From NCBI RefSeq assembly GCF_004367745.1, contig NZ_CP037993.1, positions 4,650,001 to 4,714,000 on the forward strand: 64,000 bases of DNA, given 5' to 3'. The DNA is from Herbaspirillum huttiense (GTDB lineage: Bacteria; Pseudomonadota; Gammaproteobacteria; Burkholderiales; Burkholderiaceae_D). Shown in pieces: positions 17,437 to 26,101 of the stretch. Made by a program: the position numbers and the translations under genes. The first letter of the stretch is position 1; each line of letters starts with the position of its first letter. The notes under the pieces are model-generated. The model saw only the letters and a program-made list of their open reading frames with translations, was not told where the DNA came from and did not search any database.

Positions 17437-17466
17437 GGTCCGCACTCCCCACCGGGGAGGCGGACC
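17437..17466. terminator. Terminator between convergent pcaR and porin genes
   Basis: A strong hairpin pairs GGTCCGC and CTCCCC with GGGGAG and GCGGACC. The run of A immediately left of it (17429-17434) gives a U-tract on the minus strand, so it mainly terminates the porin transcript, and it may also slow read-through from pcaR. Confidence 0.7.
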
Positions 17467-17568
17467 GAAGACAAAAACAGACCCTGCCTTTGCCATGCTG
17501 CGGATGTCGGCGCACCCCTCGGATATCCGGGTGCGCCATCCTCCTCAAGACTGCGTTTCCACCAACGA

Positions 17569-18684
17569 TCAGAAGGTGTGACGAATGCCCGACATCACAC
17601 CCAGCTGGTTCTTGCCCGCACCCACCGACCCGCCGGCATCCACGGCCACGGCCGACGTACCGCCGTTCTTGATGTAGCCCAGCGAAGTGTAGAGCGCCGT
17701 ACGCTTGGACAGGTTGTAGGTCAGGCGTGCCACCGAGAGGGTGACATCGTTCGGGCTGTTCTTCACGTCCAGGCGCGAGACCTGCGCATCCAGCACCAGT
17801 GCGGTGGTCAGCGGATAGCTCACGCCCAGGTAGTAGAGATCGGAATCGGTATTGGTGTTGTTGGCTGCGCGGGTACGGCGATCGACCACGCCGCCGCCGA
17901 TCTTGACATCACCGATCATGAAGTAACCGTTCAAGGTGATGCGCTGATCGCTGTTGTCACTGCTGGTGAGGCCACCGGAGGCGCCGGTATTGCCATACAG
18001 GATGTCATAGGAGGACGTCACGCCCCAGCCCTTGCCGTCGTAACCCAGCAAGCCCGTAACCTGGCGGCAGGCCTTGCTGTTGCCGGCCACTTCGCCGGCA
18101 CAGTTGGTGGCGGCCGGACCGCCGGTGGCCGATGCATCGCGTCCGAAGCTGTAGGTCGCGCCCAGCGTGAAGCCGCTGAAGCTGCCGAGGTAGCCGATGG
18201 AATTGTCGCTGCGGGCATTGGGCAGATACGGGTCGATGCTGCCGATGGCGAAGATGTTGGGGCCCATCACGTCCGTCTTGAGCTGCGAGATGTAGGTCAT
18301 GTTGATCTGACGGCCCAGCGTGACCTGGCCCCAATCGCTCTTCAGACCCACATACGACTGGCGCCCGAAGATGCGGTTGCCCTGTCCCATGGCGCCGGTG
18401 TCGGGAGCAAAGCCGCTTTCCAGCACGAATATCGCCTGCAGTCCGCCGCCCAGATCTTCCGTACCACGGAAGCCGATGCGCGACGGGAAGCTGCCCGTCA
18501 GCGATGGCATCTTGAAGACCGAATTGCCGTTGGCATTGGCGTTGGTGGTGTAGACCACGCCGGTATCGATGATGCCGTAAATGGTCACCGAACTCTGCGC
18601 CATGGCCGAGCCCGCCGCACCCGCGGTCATTGCACATGCGGCAGCGGCCAGGGCCACTGCACGCAGGGTGGTTGTTCTTGTCAT
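17569..18684 (-). CDS. Outer-membrane porin (Gram-negative Porin_4 type)
   Basis: 371 residues from ATG 18684, which is placed eight bases after AGGAGG; the ATG two codons earlier is too close to it. A signal peptide ends at AMA-QSSVTIYG, and the typical betaproteobacterial porin start (SSVTIYGIIDTGVVY) follows. Further marks are SRIGFRGTEDLGGGLQAIFVLE, GRQSYVGL and the C-terminal Phe (RHTF) required for BAM insertion. It forms a beta-barrel for uptake of small anions. Lying opposite an aromatic-acid binding protein behind a PcaR-like box, it probably admits aromatic acids across the outer membrane. Confidence 0.88.
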   Translation of the reverse strand: MTRTTTLRAVALAAAACAMTAGAAGSAMAQSSVTIYGIIDTGVVYTTNANANGNSVFKMPSLTGSFPSRIGFRGTEDLGGGLQAIFVLESGFAPDTGAMGQGNRIFGRQSYVGLKSDWGQVTLGRQINMTYISQLKTDVMGPNIFAIGSIDPYLPNARSDNSIGYLGSFSGFTLGATYSFGRDASATGGPAATNCAGEVAGNSKACRQVTGLLGYDGKGWGVTSSYDILYGNTGASGGLTSSDNSDQRITLNGYFMIGDVKIGGGVVDRRTRAANNTNTDSDLYYLGVSYPLTTALVLDAQVSRLDVKNSPNDVTLSVARLTYNLSKRTALYTSLGYIKNGGTSAVAVDAGGSVGAGKNQLGVMSGIRHTF

Positions 18685-19039
18685 TGCCATCTCCTCCTGA
18701 TTTCATTGAATGGTGAATGGCCGGCTCGCTGCCGGCGCACGCCCTCCTCCAGGCGCACGCCAGCGATTCGCCGCTCGCCGGCCGGGTGACTTCCCTTGAT
18801 GTCAGTCCCTTCGATTACCTCAACTGCCTGTTGCGAATTCTCGTCGCCGACGCGGCATCTTCCGGAAGCGCGGGCAAAAACGCCCCCTGCCCCATGGTCA
18901 ACGCCATCGGCATGCGTGTTGCTGCGGCGTTTTCCACGCCACTTTGTAAATGCGAGTTGGTCGATGCCGACTAGCGGACATCGCAGAATGAAGCGTCTCG
19001 TCTCTGGCTTGTTTCTTATTTTTTATAACTTTTATTAGA

Positions 19040-19075
19040 CGTTCGGTAACCGCACATCGGTTTGTTTACCGAACG
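19040..19075. promoter_or_regulatory. Inverted repeat containing a PcaR-box-like site
   Basis: CGTTCGGTAA (19040-19049) and TTACCGAACG (19066-19075) form a perfect 10-bp inverted repeat with a 16-bp spacer. The left half lies inside GTTCGGTAACCGCAC (19041-19055), which agrees at 13 of 15 positions with the PcaR box as I recall it. The site lies in the 561-bp divergent region between the porin and the binding-protein gene. I see no gene in the rest of that region. Confidence 0.6.
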
Positions 19076-19245
19076 GATGGTGCGATACTATTGTCGGCAC
19101 CGACGCTTTGTCAACAAGGCGAGCCAGGGAAGAGAAAGCGATACGTCGTCCGTCTGCAACAGTCGGACCGGCGATGCGACAATCAGGACGGCAGCAGAAC
19201 CGCCCGCGCAGCATCGCTCACTACAATCACAAAGGAGACTGAAAA

Positions 19246-20421
19246 ATGAGGTTGAAAAAACTCGCAGGATTGGCCGTGATCACGGCCTCCGTCAGCTTGC
19301 TGACATCGCTGGCGCACGCTGAGGAAACCATCAAGGTCGGCCTGATCGCCGCCTTCTCCGGCCCCTTCGCCGATTACGGCAAGCAGATGGAAGGCGGCAT
19401 CAAGGCCTACATGGCGCAGCATGGCGACACGGTCGCCGGCAAGAAAATCCAGATCATCATCAAGGACACCACCGGTCCCTCGCCCGAGATCGCCAAGCGC
19501 CTGGCACAGGAACTGGTGGTGCGCGACAAGGTGGATTTCCTGGCCGGCTTCGGCCTTACGCCCGAGGCGCTGGCGGTAGCACCCATCGCTGAACAAGCGA
19601 AGAAGCCGATGATCGTCATGAACGCGGCCAGCTCCGTCATCACCACCAAGTCCAGCTACATCGCGCGCTTTTCGATGACGCTGCCGCAGGTCTCGGGCCC
19701 CATGGCGACCTGGGCACTGAAGAACGGCATCAAGCGCGTAGTCACGCTGGTGGCCGATTACGGCCCGGGCATCGATGCCGAGACCGCCTTCAAGACCAAC
19801 CTGCTGGGCGGTGGCGGCCAGGTCCTGGAATCGATCCGGGTGCCGCTGCGCAATCCTGAGTTCGCGCCCTACATCCAGCGCATCAAGGATGCCAAACCGG
19901 AGGCCGTCTTCATCTTCGTGCCGGCGGGCGAACAGGGCATTGCCTTCATGAAGGGCTATCGTGAACGCGGACTGGCCGAGGCCGGCATCAAGGTCATCGC
20001 CACCGGCGACCTGACCGACGACCACGTGCTGCCCGCCATGGGCGACTCGACGCTGGGCGTGATCACCACCTTCCACTATTCGGCCGCGCATGATTCGCCG
20101 GAGAACAAGGCCTTCCTCAAGAGCTTTGCTGCCGCCAATCCGGGGGCGGGCCGTCCCAACTTCATGGCCGTCGCGGCCTACGACGGCATGAACGCCATCT
20201 ACGAGGTCAGCAAAAAGCTGAACGGCAAGATCGATGGCGACCGTGCCATGGCCATCCTCAAAACCATGAAGTTCACCAGCCCGCGCGGCCCCATCGCCAT
20301 CGACCCGGCCACCCGCGATATCGTGCAGACGGTCTACGTCCGCAAGGTAGAGAAGGTCGGCAATGAGGTCTACAACGTCGAATTCGACAAGTTCGAGAAC
20401 ATGAAGGACACCGGCAAATAA
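19246..20421 (+). CDS. ABC transporter periplasmic binding protein (aromatic acid / branched-chain type)
   Basis: 391 residues from ATG 19246 behind AAAGGAG. It has a clear signal peptide ending AHA-EETIKVG. The mature protein is a type I periplasmic binding protein (LIAAFSGPFADYGKQMEG, ADYGPGIDAETAF, AAYDGMNAIYEVSKKL) and aligns along its whole length with the binding protein at 5893-7080. No permease is beside it, so it should use the importer at 9998-13326 or 27336-30918. It is a single-gene unit ended by a hairpin at 20444. Confidence 0.87.
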   Translation: MRLKKLAGLAVITASVSLLTSLAHAEETIKVGLIAAFSGPFADYGKQMEGGIKAYMAQHGDTVAGKKIQIIIKDTTGPSPEIAKRLAQELVVRDKVDFLAGFGLTPEALAVAPIAEQAKKPMIVMNAASSVITTKSSYIARFSMTLPQVSGPMATWALKNGIKRVVTLVADYGPGIDAETAFKTNLLGGGGQVLESIRVPLRNPEFAPYIQRIKDAKPEAVFIFVPAGEQGIAFMKGYRERGLAEAGIKVIATGDLTDDHVLPAMGDSTLGVITTFHYSAAHDSPENKAFLKSFAAANPGAGRPNFMAVAAYDGMNAIYEVSKKLNGKIDGDRAMAILKTMKFTSPRGPIAIDPATRDIVQTVYVRKVEKVGNEVYNVEFDKFENMKDTGK

Positions 20422-20443
20422 TCGCCTGTCGATACTTCGTGGA

Positions 20444-20476
20444 AACGCCGGTGATGCAGTGCACACCGGCGTTTTT
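20444..20476 (+). terminator. Rho-independent terminator after the binding protein
   Basis: AACGCCGGTG pairs perfectly with CACCGGCGTT around a 10-base loop and is followed by a T tract, 23 bp after the stop codon. Confidence 0.85.
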
Positions 20477-20582
20477 CTTTGGGCCGCCCGCTGCCATGCA
20501 GGTTGGCGCGCCATCGGTCACGGACACGTCATCGTTGCGACGCGATGCAGCAATTTGAGATGCATTCCTCGACGCATTTTTC

Positions 20583-20597
20583 GTTCGTTAATCGCCC
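20583..20597 (+). promoter_or_regulatory. PcaR-box-like site upstream of the hydroxycinnamate operon
   Basis: GTTCGTTAATCGCCC agrees at 13 of 15 positions with the PcaR box as I recall it. It lies about 55 bp upstream of the predicted -35 element of the operon that starts at 20711, a place suited to an activator. Confidence 0.45.
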
Positions 20598-20637
20598 GCT
20601 TTTACTTTGTTCGCACAACACGGAAGTCACATGGGGC

Positions 20638-20688
20638 TTGCGTTTACCTCCACTTTACTTATACTGAATAAACGTTATAACTTATAAC
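20638..20688 (+). promoter_or_regulatory. Promoter with overlapping palindromic operator
   Basis: TTGCGT (20638-20643) and TATACT (20660-20665) are spaced 16 bp apart and would make a sigma-70 promoter. Directly downstream, GTTATAACTTATAAC (20674-20688) is a perfect 7-bp inverted repeat with a 1-bp centre, at the expected start of transcription. This is a natural roadblock site for the MarR protein encoded at the end of the operon. Confidence 0.6.
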
Positions 20689-20710
20689 TAATTCAAACGC
20701 CGGCCACGGC

Positions 20711-21505
20711 ATGACCAGAGACAGCATGAACCAGCACAGCGACCTCCTCGACATCCAAGTACATGGCGCGATCGCCGAGATCGCGCTCAACCGCGCCGCC
20801 AAACGCAATGCCCTCAACGACCCGCTGGTGCGCGCCATCCGCGACTGCTTCCAGGATCTGCCGGAGGGCGTGAAGGTGGCCATCATCCACGGCATCGGCG
20901 AACACTTCTGCGCCGGCCTTGACCTCTCCGAACTGCGCGAGCGCGACACCACCGAATCCCTGCATCACTCACGCATGTGGCATGCGGCCTTCGAGCAGAT
21001 CGCCTTCGGCCGCGTACCGGTGATCGCGGTACTGCATGGCGCAGTCATCGGCGGCGGACTGGAGCTGGCCTCGGCGGCCCACATCCGCGTGGCCGAACCA
21101 AGCGCCTTCTACGGCTTGCCGGAAGGACAGCGCGGCCTCTTCGTCGGCGGCGGTGGCTCGGTGCGCATCTCGCGCCTGATCGGCGTGGCCCGCATGGCCG
21201 ACATGATGCTGACCGGCCGCGTGCTGACGGCCGAAGAAGGCCACCAGGCCGGCATCTCGCAATACAGCGTGGCCGCCGGCACCGGTCTGGACAAGGCCCG
21301 TGAGCTGGCCGAACGCATCGCCCGCAATGCGCCCATGACCAACTACGGGATCATGCACGTGCTGCCGCGCATCCATGACCAGTCGATCCAGGATGGGCTG
21401 ATGACCGAATCGCTCATGGCCGCCGTGGCCGGCAGCGATCCCGATACCAAGGGCCGCCTGGCGGCTTTCCTCGATCACAAGCAGAACAAGGTCAAGCCGA
21501 CCTGA
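20711..21505 (+). CDS. Enoyl-CoA hydratase/isomerase (crotonase) family protein
   Basis: 264 residues if ATG 20711 is used; ATG 20726 is a possible alternative start. The crotonase fold is marked by IALNRAAKRNALNDPL, the oxyanion-hole strand HFCAGLDLSEL and the second oxyanion block AVIGGGLELASAAHIRVAE. It should hydrate the side-chain double bond of feruloyl- or coumaroyl-CoA. It lacks the features I associate with the vanillin-forming hydratase-lyase (for example its WCFGGGF block), and the neighbours encode the later beta-oxidation steps, so plain hydration is favoured. First gene of the operon. Confidence 0.82.
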   Translation: MTRDSMNQHSDLLDIQVHGAIAEIALNRAAKRNALNDPLVRAIRDCFQDLPEGVKVAIIHGIGEHFCAGLDLSELRERDTTESLHHSRMWHAAFEQIAFGRVPVIAVLHGAVIGGGLELASAAHIRVAEPSAFYGLPEGQRGLFVGGGGSVRISRLIGVARMADMMLTGRVLTAEEGHQAGISQYSVAAGTGLDKARELAERIARNAPMTNYGIMHVLPRIHDQSIQDGLMTESLMAAVAGSDPDTKGRLAAFLDHKQNKVKPT

Positions 21506-21659
21506 GCACGACCGCAACGAACAAAGCATCGCAGAAGAATCGGCCCTGCATGGCCGGACAAGAGCCACCACAGCGGCCAGCAAGTCAGTAATACAGCGCA
21601 AGACCACAACAACACACCTGCCCGGCCACGACCGGGCAGGTGACACAACAGAGACATGT

Positions 21660-23522
21660 ATGAACACTCCTCCTCGCTATCGCAGCTTCAGGTTCGGCAT
21701 CGGCGGCGTTGACGTCGTGCCGGGTGCTGAGGGCATCTCCATCGTCAAGACCCGGCAGCCGCTGGGCGACTATCCCGCGCGCCTGACCGACAAGCTGATC
21801 CACTGGGCCACCGTCGATCCCGACCGCACCTACATGGCCCGCCGCGACAAGGATGGCCAATGGCGCCGCATCAGCTACGGCGAAGCCCTGCAAAGCGCAC
21901 GCCGCATCGGCCAGGCGCTGCTGCAGCGCGGACTCTCGACCGAGCGCCCGCTGCTGATCCTGTCCGAGAACGACCTCGAACACGCCATGCTGGTGCTGGG
22001 CTGCCACTATGCAGGCGTGCCTTATGCGCCGGTATCGTCGGCCTATTCGCTGCTCTCCAAGGATTACGCCAAGCTGCGCCATGCGGTGCAGTTGCTCACG
22101 CCCGGCCTGATCTTCGCCGCCCATGGCGAGAAGTTTGCCGCGGCCGTCAATGCGGTGGCACCCGATATCGAATTCGTGGTCACCGAAGCACCGCCTGCCG
22201 GGCGCGAATGCACGCTGTATGCGGAACTGGAAGCCACCCGCGCGGGCGATGAAGTCGAGCGCGCCTATGCCGCCACCGGTCCGGACACCATCGTCAAGTT
22301 CCTCTTCACCTCGGGCTCGACCAAGATGCCCAAGGCGGTCGTCAACACCCAGCGCATGATGTGCAGCAACCTGCAGATGATCGTGCAGACCTTCCCCTTC
22401 CTGGCCGAAGAGCCGCCCATCCTGATCGACTGGCTGCCCTGGAACCACACCTTCGGCGCCAACCACAACGTGGGCATCGTGATCTACAACGGCGGCACCA
22501 TGTACATCGACGAGGGCAAGCCCACGCCGCAAGGTCTGGCCACCACCCTGGCCAACCTGCACGAGATTTCGCCGACCGTGTATTTCAACGTGCCGGTAGG
22601 CTGGGAAGGCATCGCGCACGCGCTGGAGAAGGACCAGGCCCTGCGCGAAAAATTCTACAGCCGCCTGCGCATGCAGTTCTATGCCGGTGCCGCCCTGGCG
22701 CAACCGGTGTGGGACAAGCTGCACGCCACCGCCGAAGCCACCTGTGGCGAGCGCATCGTGATGTGTTGCGGCCTGGGCATGACCGAGACCTCGCCTTCGG
22801 CGCTCTTCGTGGCCGACCTGGAAGTGCAGGCCGGGCAGATCGGCATCCCCACGCCGGGCATGGAAATCAAGCTGGTCCCCAACGGCGACAAGATCGAGAT
22901 CCGCTATCGCGGCCCCAACGTTACCCCGGGTTACTGGCGCGCGCCCGAACAGACGGCCGAGGCCTTCGATGAAGAGGGCTACTTCCGCTCGGGTGATGCG
23001 GTGCGCTGGCTGGACCCGGCGCATCCGGATCGCGGCTTCATGTTCGATGGCCGTGTGGCCGAGGACTTCAAGCTCTACACCGGCACCTGGGTCAGCGTCG
23101 GCCCGCTGCGCGCGCTGATTGCGCATGAAGGTGCACCCTACCTGCAGGATGCCGTCATCACCGGCCAGGACCGCAATGAAGTGGGCATGCTGATCGTGCC
23201 CAACATCGAGCGCTGCCGCCAGCTGGCGCGCCTGCCTGCGGAGGCCTCGCGTGCCGATGTGCTCAATGCGGCACCGGTACGCGACTTCTTCCAGGGCCTG
23301 CTGGAGCGCCTGCAAACCCATGCCACCGGCAGTTCAACCCGCGTGGCGCGCGCGCTGGTCCTGATCGATCCGCCGTCCTTCGACCGTGGCGAAATCACCG
23401 ACAAGGGTTCGATCAATCAACGTGCGGTGCTGACTCACCGCGCCGCCCTGGTGGAAGCGCTCTACGCCGGCACCGACCCGGCCGTGCTGACCGCACAGGC
23501 CGCGCTCTCCCCCGCTCACTGA
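21660..23522 (+). CDS. Feruloyl-CoA synthetase (hydroxycinnamate-CoA ligase)
   Basis: 620 residues, adenylate-forming superfamily. The phosphate-binding loop FTSGSTKMPKAVVNTQ is near residues 216-231. ILIDWLPWNHTFGANHN, the YAGAALAQPVWDKL block, and the final GEITDKGSINQRAVL with the catalytic Lys are typical of the Fcs family. It activates ferulate, p-coumarate or caffeate with ATP and CoA, the entry step of the pathway. It lies 154 bp after the crotonase gene and 13 bp before the thiolase gene. The C-terminal swivel domain looks shortened, as usual in this group. Confidence 0.88.
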   Translation: MNTPPRYRSFRFGIGGVDVVPGAEGISIVKTRQPLGDYPARLTDKLIHWATVDPDRTYMARRDKDGQWRRISYGEALQSARRIGQALLQRGLSTERPLLILSENDLEHAMLVLGCHYAGVPYAPVSSAYSLLSKDYAKLRHAVQLLTPGLIFAAHGEKFAAAVNAVAPDIEFVVTEAPPAGRECTLYAELEATRAGDEVERAYAATGPDTIVKFLFTSGSTKMPKAVVNTQRMMCSNLQMIVQTFPFLAEEPPILIDWLPWNHTFGANHNVGIVIYNGGTMYIDEGKPTPQGLATTLANLHEISPTVYFNVPVGWEGIAHALEKDQALREKFYSRLRMQFYAGAALAQPVWDKLHATAEATCGERIVMCCGLGMTETSPSALFVADLEVQAGQIGIPTPGMEIKLVPNGDKIEIRYRGPNVTPGYWRAPEQTAEAFDEEGYFRSGDAVRWLDPAHPDRGFMFDGRVAEDFKLYTGTWVSVGPLRALIAHEGAPYLQDAVITGQDRNEVGMLIVPNIERCRQLARLPAEASRADVLNAAPVRDFFQGLLERLQTHATGSSTRVARALVLIDPPSFDRGEITDKGSINQRAVLTHRAALVEALYAGTDPAVLTAQAALSPAH

Positions 23523-23535
23523 GGAAGCAACAGAC

Positions 23536-24789
23536 ATGGCACAAGCAGCGTTCTATTCCAGCTTCAAGGACATCTGGCTCGTCGGTGGCGTGCGTACGCC
23601 CATGGTGGATTACTGCACCAGCTTCAGCCAGCTCTCGCCCACCGACATGGGCATCAAGGTGGCGCGCGAAGTACTGGCCCGTACCGGCATCGCCGCGACC
23701 GACATCGGCTCGGTGGTGGCCGGCAACATGGCGCCGGGCGATGCCTACCAGTACATGCTGCCGCGTCACATCGGCCTGTATGCAGGCGTGCCGATCACTA
23801 CGCCGGCCATCATGGTCCAGCGCATCTGCGGCACCGGCTTCGAACTGATCCGCCAGGCCGGTGACCAGATCGAGCGCGGCTACACCGAGACCGCGCTGAT
23901 CGTGGGCAGCGAATCGATGACGCGCAATCCGATTGCCGCCTTCGGCCATCGCACCGGCTTCAAGCTGGGCGAACCGGTGGAATTCCAGGACTACATGTGG
24001 GAAGCGCTGGTCGATCCGGCCCCCGGCATCACCATGCCGCAGACCGCGGAGAACCTGGCGAAAAAATATGGCATCACCCGCGCCGAGGTCGATGAATACG
24101 CCGCGTATTCCTTCGAGCGCGCGCTCAAGGCACAGGCGGCCGGCTTCCACGCGGGCGAGATCGTTCCGGTCGTCAACGAGACCTTCCGCCTGGATGGCTA
24201 CAACGATCGTCACATCAAGCTGCAGGGCAAGACCAGCGAAGCCGCCACCGACACCCATCCGCGTCCGTCGCCGGTGGAGGTGCTGGCCAAGCTCCGCACG
24301 CTCTACCCGGATGGCGTACAGACCGGTGGCAACTCCTCGGCGCTGGTCGATGCAGCGGCCGCCACCATCGTCGCCTCGGGCGATTACGTACGCCGCCATG
24401 ACAAGCAGCCGCTGGCACGCGTCGTCGCAGCCGCTGTGGCCGGTGTGCCGCCGGAAATCATGGGCATCGGCCCGGTGCCGGCCATCCGCACCCTGCTGGA
24501 ACGCAATGGCCTGACGGTGGCCGACATCGGCTGCTTCGAGATCAACGAGGCGCAAGGTGCACAGATCGTGGCGGTGGAACGTGAGCTGGGGATCGACCGC
24601 GACAAGCTCAACGTCAACGGCGGTGCCATCGCCCTGGGCCATCCGCTGGCCGCGACCGGCGTGCGCCTGTCGATCACGGCCGCGCGCGAGATGAATCGCC
24701 GGGGTGCGCGCTACTGCGTGGCATCGGCCTGCATCGGCGGCGGCCAGGGCATCGCGCTGCTGCTGGAAAATCCTTCTGCCTCCCGCTGA
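23536..24789 (+). CDS. Thiolase-family acyltransferase, probable aryl 3-oxoacyl-CoA thiolase
   Basis: 417 residues. The nucleophile is Cys98 in [27 protein letters not shown] (His369) and CIGGGQG (Cys399) complete the active site. It differs from PcaF in the N-terminal blocks and in having Gly-Thr-Gly-Phe after the Cys. In this operon it should cleave 3-oxo-3-arylpropanoyl-CoA into acetyl-CoA and vanilloyl- or 4-hydroxybenzoyl-CoA. The substrate is inferred from context only. Confidence 0.85.
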   Translation: MAQAAFYSSFKDIWLVGGVRTPMVDYCTSFSQLSPTDMGIKVAREVLARTGIAATDIGSVVAGNMAPGDAYQYMLPRHIGLYAGVPITTPAIMVQRICGTGFELIRQAGDQIERGYTETALIVGSESMTRNPIAAFGHRTGFKLGEPVEFQDYMWEALVDPAPGITMPQTAENLAKKYGITRAEVDEYAAYSFERALKAQAAGFHAGEIVPVVNETFRLDGYNDRHIKLQGKTSEAATDTHPRPSPVEVLAKLRTLYPDGVQTGGNSSALVDAAAATIVASGDYVRRHDKQPLARVVAAAVAGVPPEIMGIGPVPAIRTLLERNGLTVADIGCFEINEAQGAQIVAVERELGIDRDKLNVNGGAIALGHPLAATGVRLSITAAREMNRRGARYCVASACIGGGQGIALLLENPSASR

Positions 24790-24816
24790 TCCGCTCATTC
24801 GACAAGGACACATTTC

Positions 24817-25581
24817 ATGCAACTGCAAGGACAAGCCGCCCTGGTGACGGGCGGCGCCTCCGGACTCGGTGCCGAGACCGCGCGCCAGCTGGTCCAGGCC
24901 GGGGCCCGCGTTTCCATTCTGGACGTCAACATGGAAGCTGCCCAGGCTTTGGCCGATGAACTGCGCTGCCACGCCGCACGCTGCGACATCACCGACAGCG
25001 AGTCGGTGACAGCAGCCCTCGATGCCGCACAGGAAGCCAACGGCGCACCACGCATCCTCATCAACTGCGCCGGCATCGGCGGTGCCAAGCGCATGGTGGG
25101 CAAGGATGGCAACCCGATGCCGCTGGAAGATTTCAGCCGTATCGTCAACGTCAACCTGATCGGTACCTTCAATGTCATCCGTCTTACTGCCGCCCGCATG
25201 GCCGCGGCCGAGCCGCTGGCCGAGGGCGAGCGCGGCGTGATCGTGGCGACCGCCTCGGTCGCTGCTTTTGACGGGCAAGTCGGGCAAGCCGGCTATGCGG
25301 CGTCCAAGGGCGGCATCACGTCCATGACCCTGCCGCTGGCACGTGATCTGGCGCAACACGGCATCCGCGTGGTGACCATTGCACCGGGGCTGTTCCTCAC
25401 GCCCCTGCTCTACAAGCTGCCGGAAGAAGTGCAGCAGTCGCTGGCCTCGTCCATCCCCTTCCCCAAGCGCCTGGGCAAGGCCGAGGAGTACGCACAGCTG
25501 GCCTTGCATATTGCCACCAATCTATCCCTGAACGGCGAAGTGATCCGGCTCGATGGCGCATTGCGCCTGGCACCGCGCTGA
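24817..25581 (+). CDS. Short-chain dehydrogenase, 3-hydroxyacyl-CoA dehydrogenase type II-like
   Basis: 254 residues. The NAD-binding motif TGGASGLG is at residues 11-18, LINCAG near 80-85, and the catalytic Tyr160 and Lys164 in YAASK with the preceding Ser in the TASVAAFDG strand. The overall pattern (with APGLFLTPLL after the active site) resembles the HSD17B10 / type II 3-hydroxyacyl-CoA dehydrogenase group. It would oxidise the 3-hydroxy-3-arylpropanoyl-CoA formed by the crotonase. It lies 27 bp after the thiolase gene. Confidence 0.85.
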   Translation: MQLQGQAALVTGGASGLGAETARQLVQAGARVSILDVNMEAAQALADELRCHAARCDITDSESVTAALDAAQEANGAPRILINCAGIGGAKRMVGKDGNPMPLEDFSRIVNVNLIGTFNVIRLTAARMAAAEPLAEGERGVIVATASVAAFDGQVGQAGYAASKGGITSMTLPLARDLAQHGIRVVTIAPGLFLTPLLYKLPEEVQQSLASSIPFPKRLGKAEEYAQLALHIATNLSLNGEVIRLDGALRLAPR

Positions 25582-25597
25582 GCACCGAGGAGAACGC

Positions 25598-26017
25598 ATG
25601 AGCAAGACCATCATTCATCCGGTACGTGTGGAATTCGGCGATTGCGATCCGGCCGGCATCGTGTATTTCCCCAACTTCTTCCGCTGGTATGACGCGGCCT
25701 CGCGCAACTTCTTCCATGAATGCGGCGTGCCACCCTGGCGTGATACGGAAAAGACGCGCGGCATCATCGGCACGCCCGTGGTGGACATCAGCTCGCGCTT
25801 CGTGCGCCCGGCGACCTATGGCGACCGCATCGAAGTGCATTCCACCATCGTCGAATGGAATGACAAGACCTTCGTCATGAAGCACGAGATCAAGCGCGAT
25901 GGCGAACTGCTGTGTGAAGGCCGCGATGTGCGCGTCTTCGCCATTCGCCATCCGGAGGATCCGGCGCGCATCAAGGCCATCCCCATTCCGGAAGACATCA
26001 GGGAGATGTGCAGTTAA
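25598..26017 (+). CDS. 4-hydroxybenzoyl-CoA thioesterase family protein
   Basis: 139 residues from ATG 25598 with GAGGAGA upstream; the frame extends a little further back into the SDR gene but without family similarity. It is a hot-dog-fold thioesterase of the 4HBT type with the motif VEFGDCDPAGIVYFPNFFRW, whose second Asp corresponds to the catalytic Asp of the Pseudomonas enzyme. It should release free vanillate or 4-hydroxybenzoate from the aryl-CoA made by the thiolase, giving the direct substrate of VanAB in the first case. Confidence 0.85.
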   Translation: MSKTIIHPVRVEFGDCDPAGIVYFPNFFRWYDAASRNFFHECGVPPWRDTEKTRGIIGTPVVDISSRFVRPATYGDRIEVHSTIVEWNDKTFVMKHEIKRDGELLCEGRDVRVFAIRHPEDPARIKAIPIPEDIREMCS

Positions 26018-26101
26018 GCAATACGGCAGCAAGCGAGAGGCGGCAACAAGCCGCATCCGCCCACATCGAGCATTCGAACCATAATTACAAAGGAGACGGA
26101 G

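Noticed and set aside
20711-21505. Crotonase as a vanillin-forming feruloyl-CoA hydratase-lyase
   Set aside because: It lacks the blocks I associate with that enzyme, no vanillin dehydrogenase is in the window, and SDR, thiolase and thioesterase genes follow directly.
23413-25509. 698-residue open frame antisense to the thiolase and SDR genes
   Set aside because: His/Gly/Arg-rich shadow translation with no recognisable domain, opposite two well-supported enzymes.
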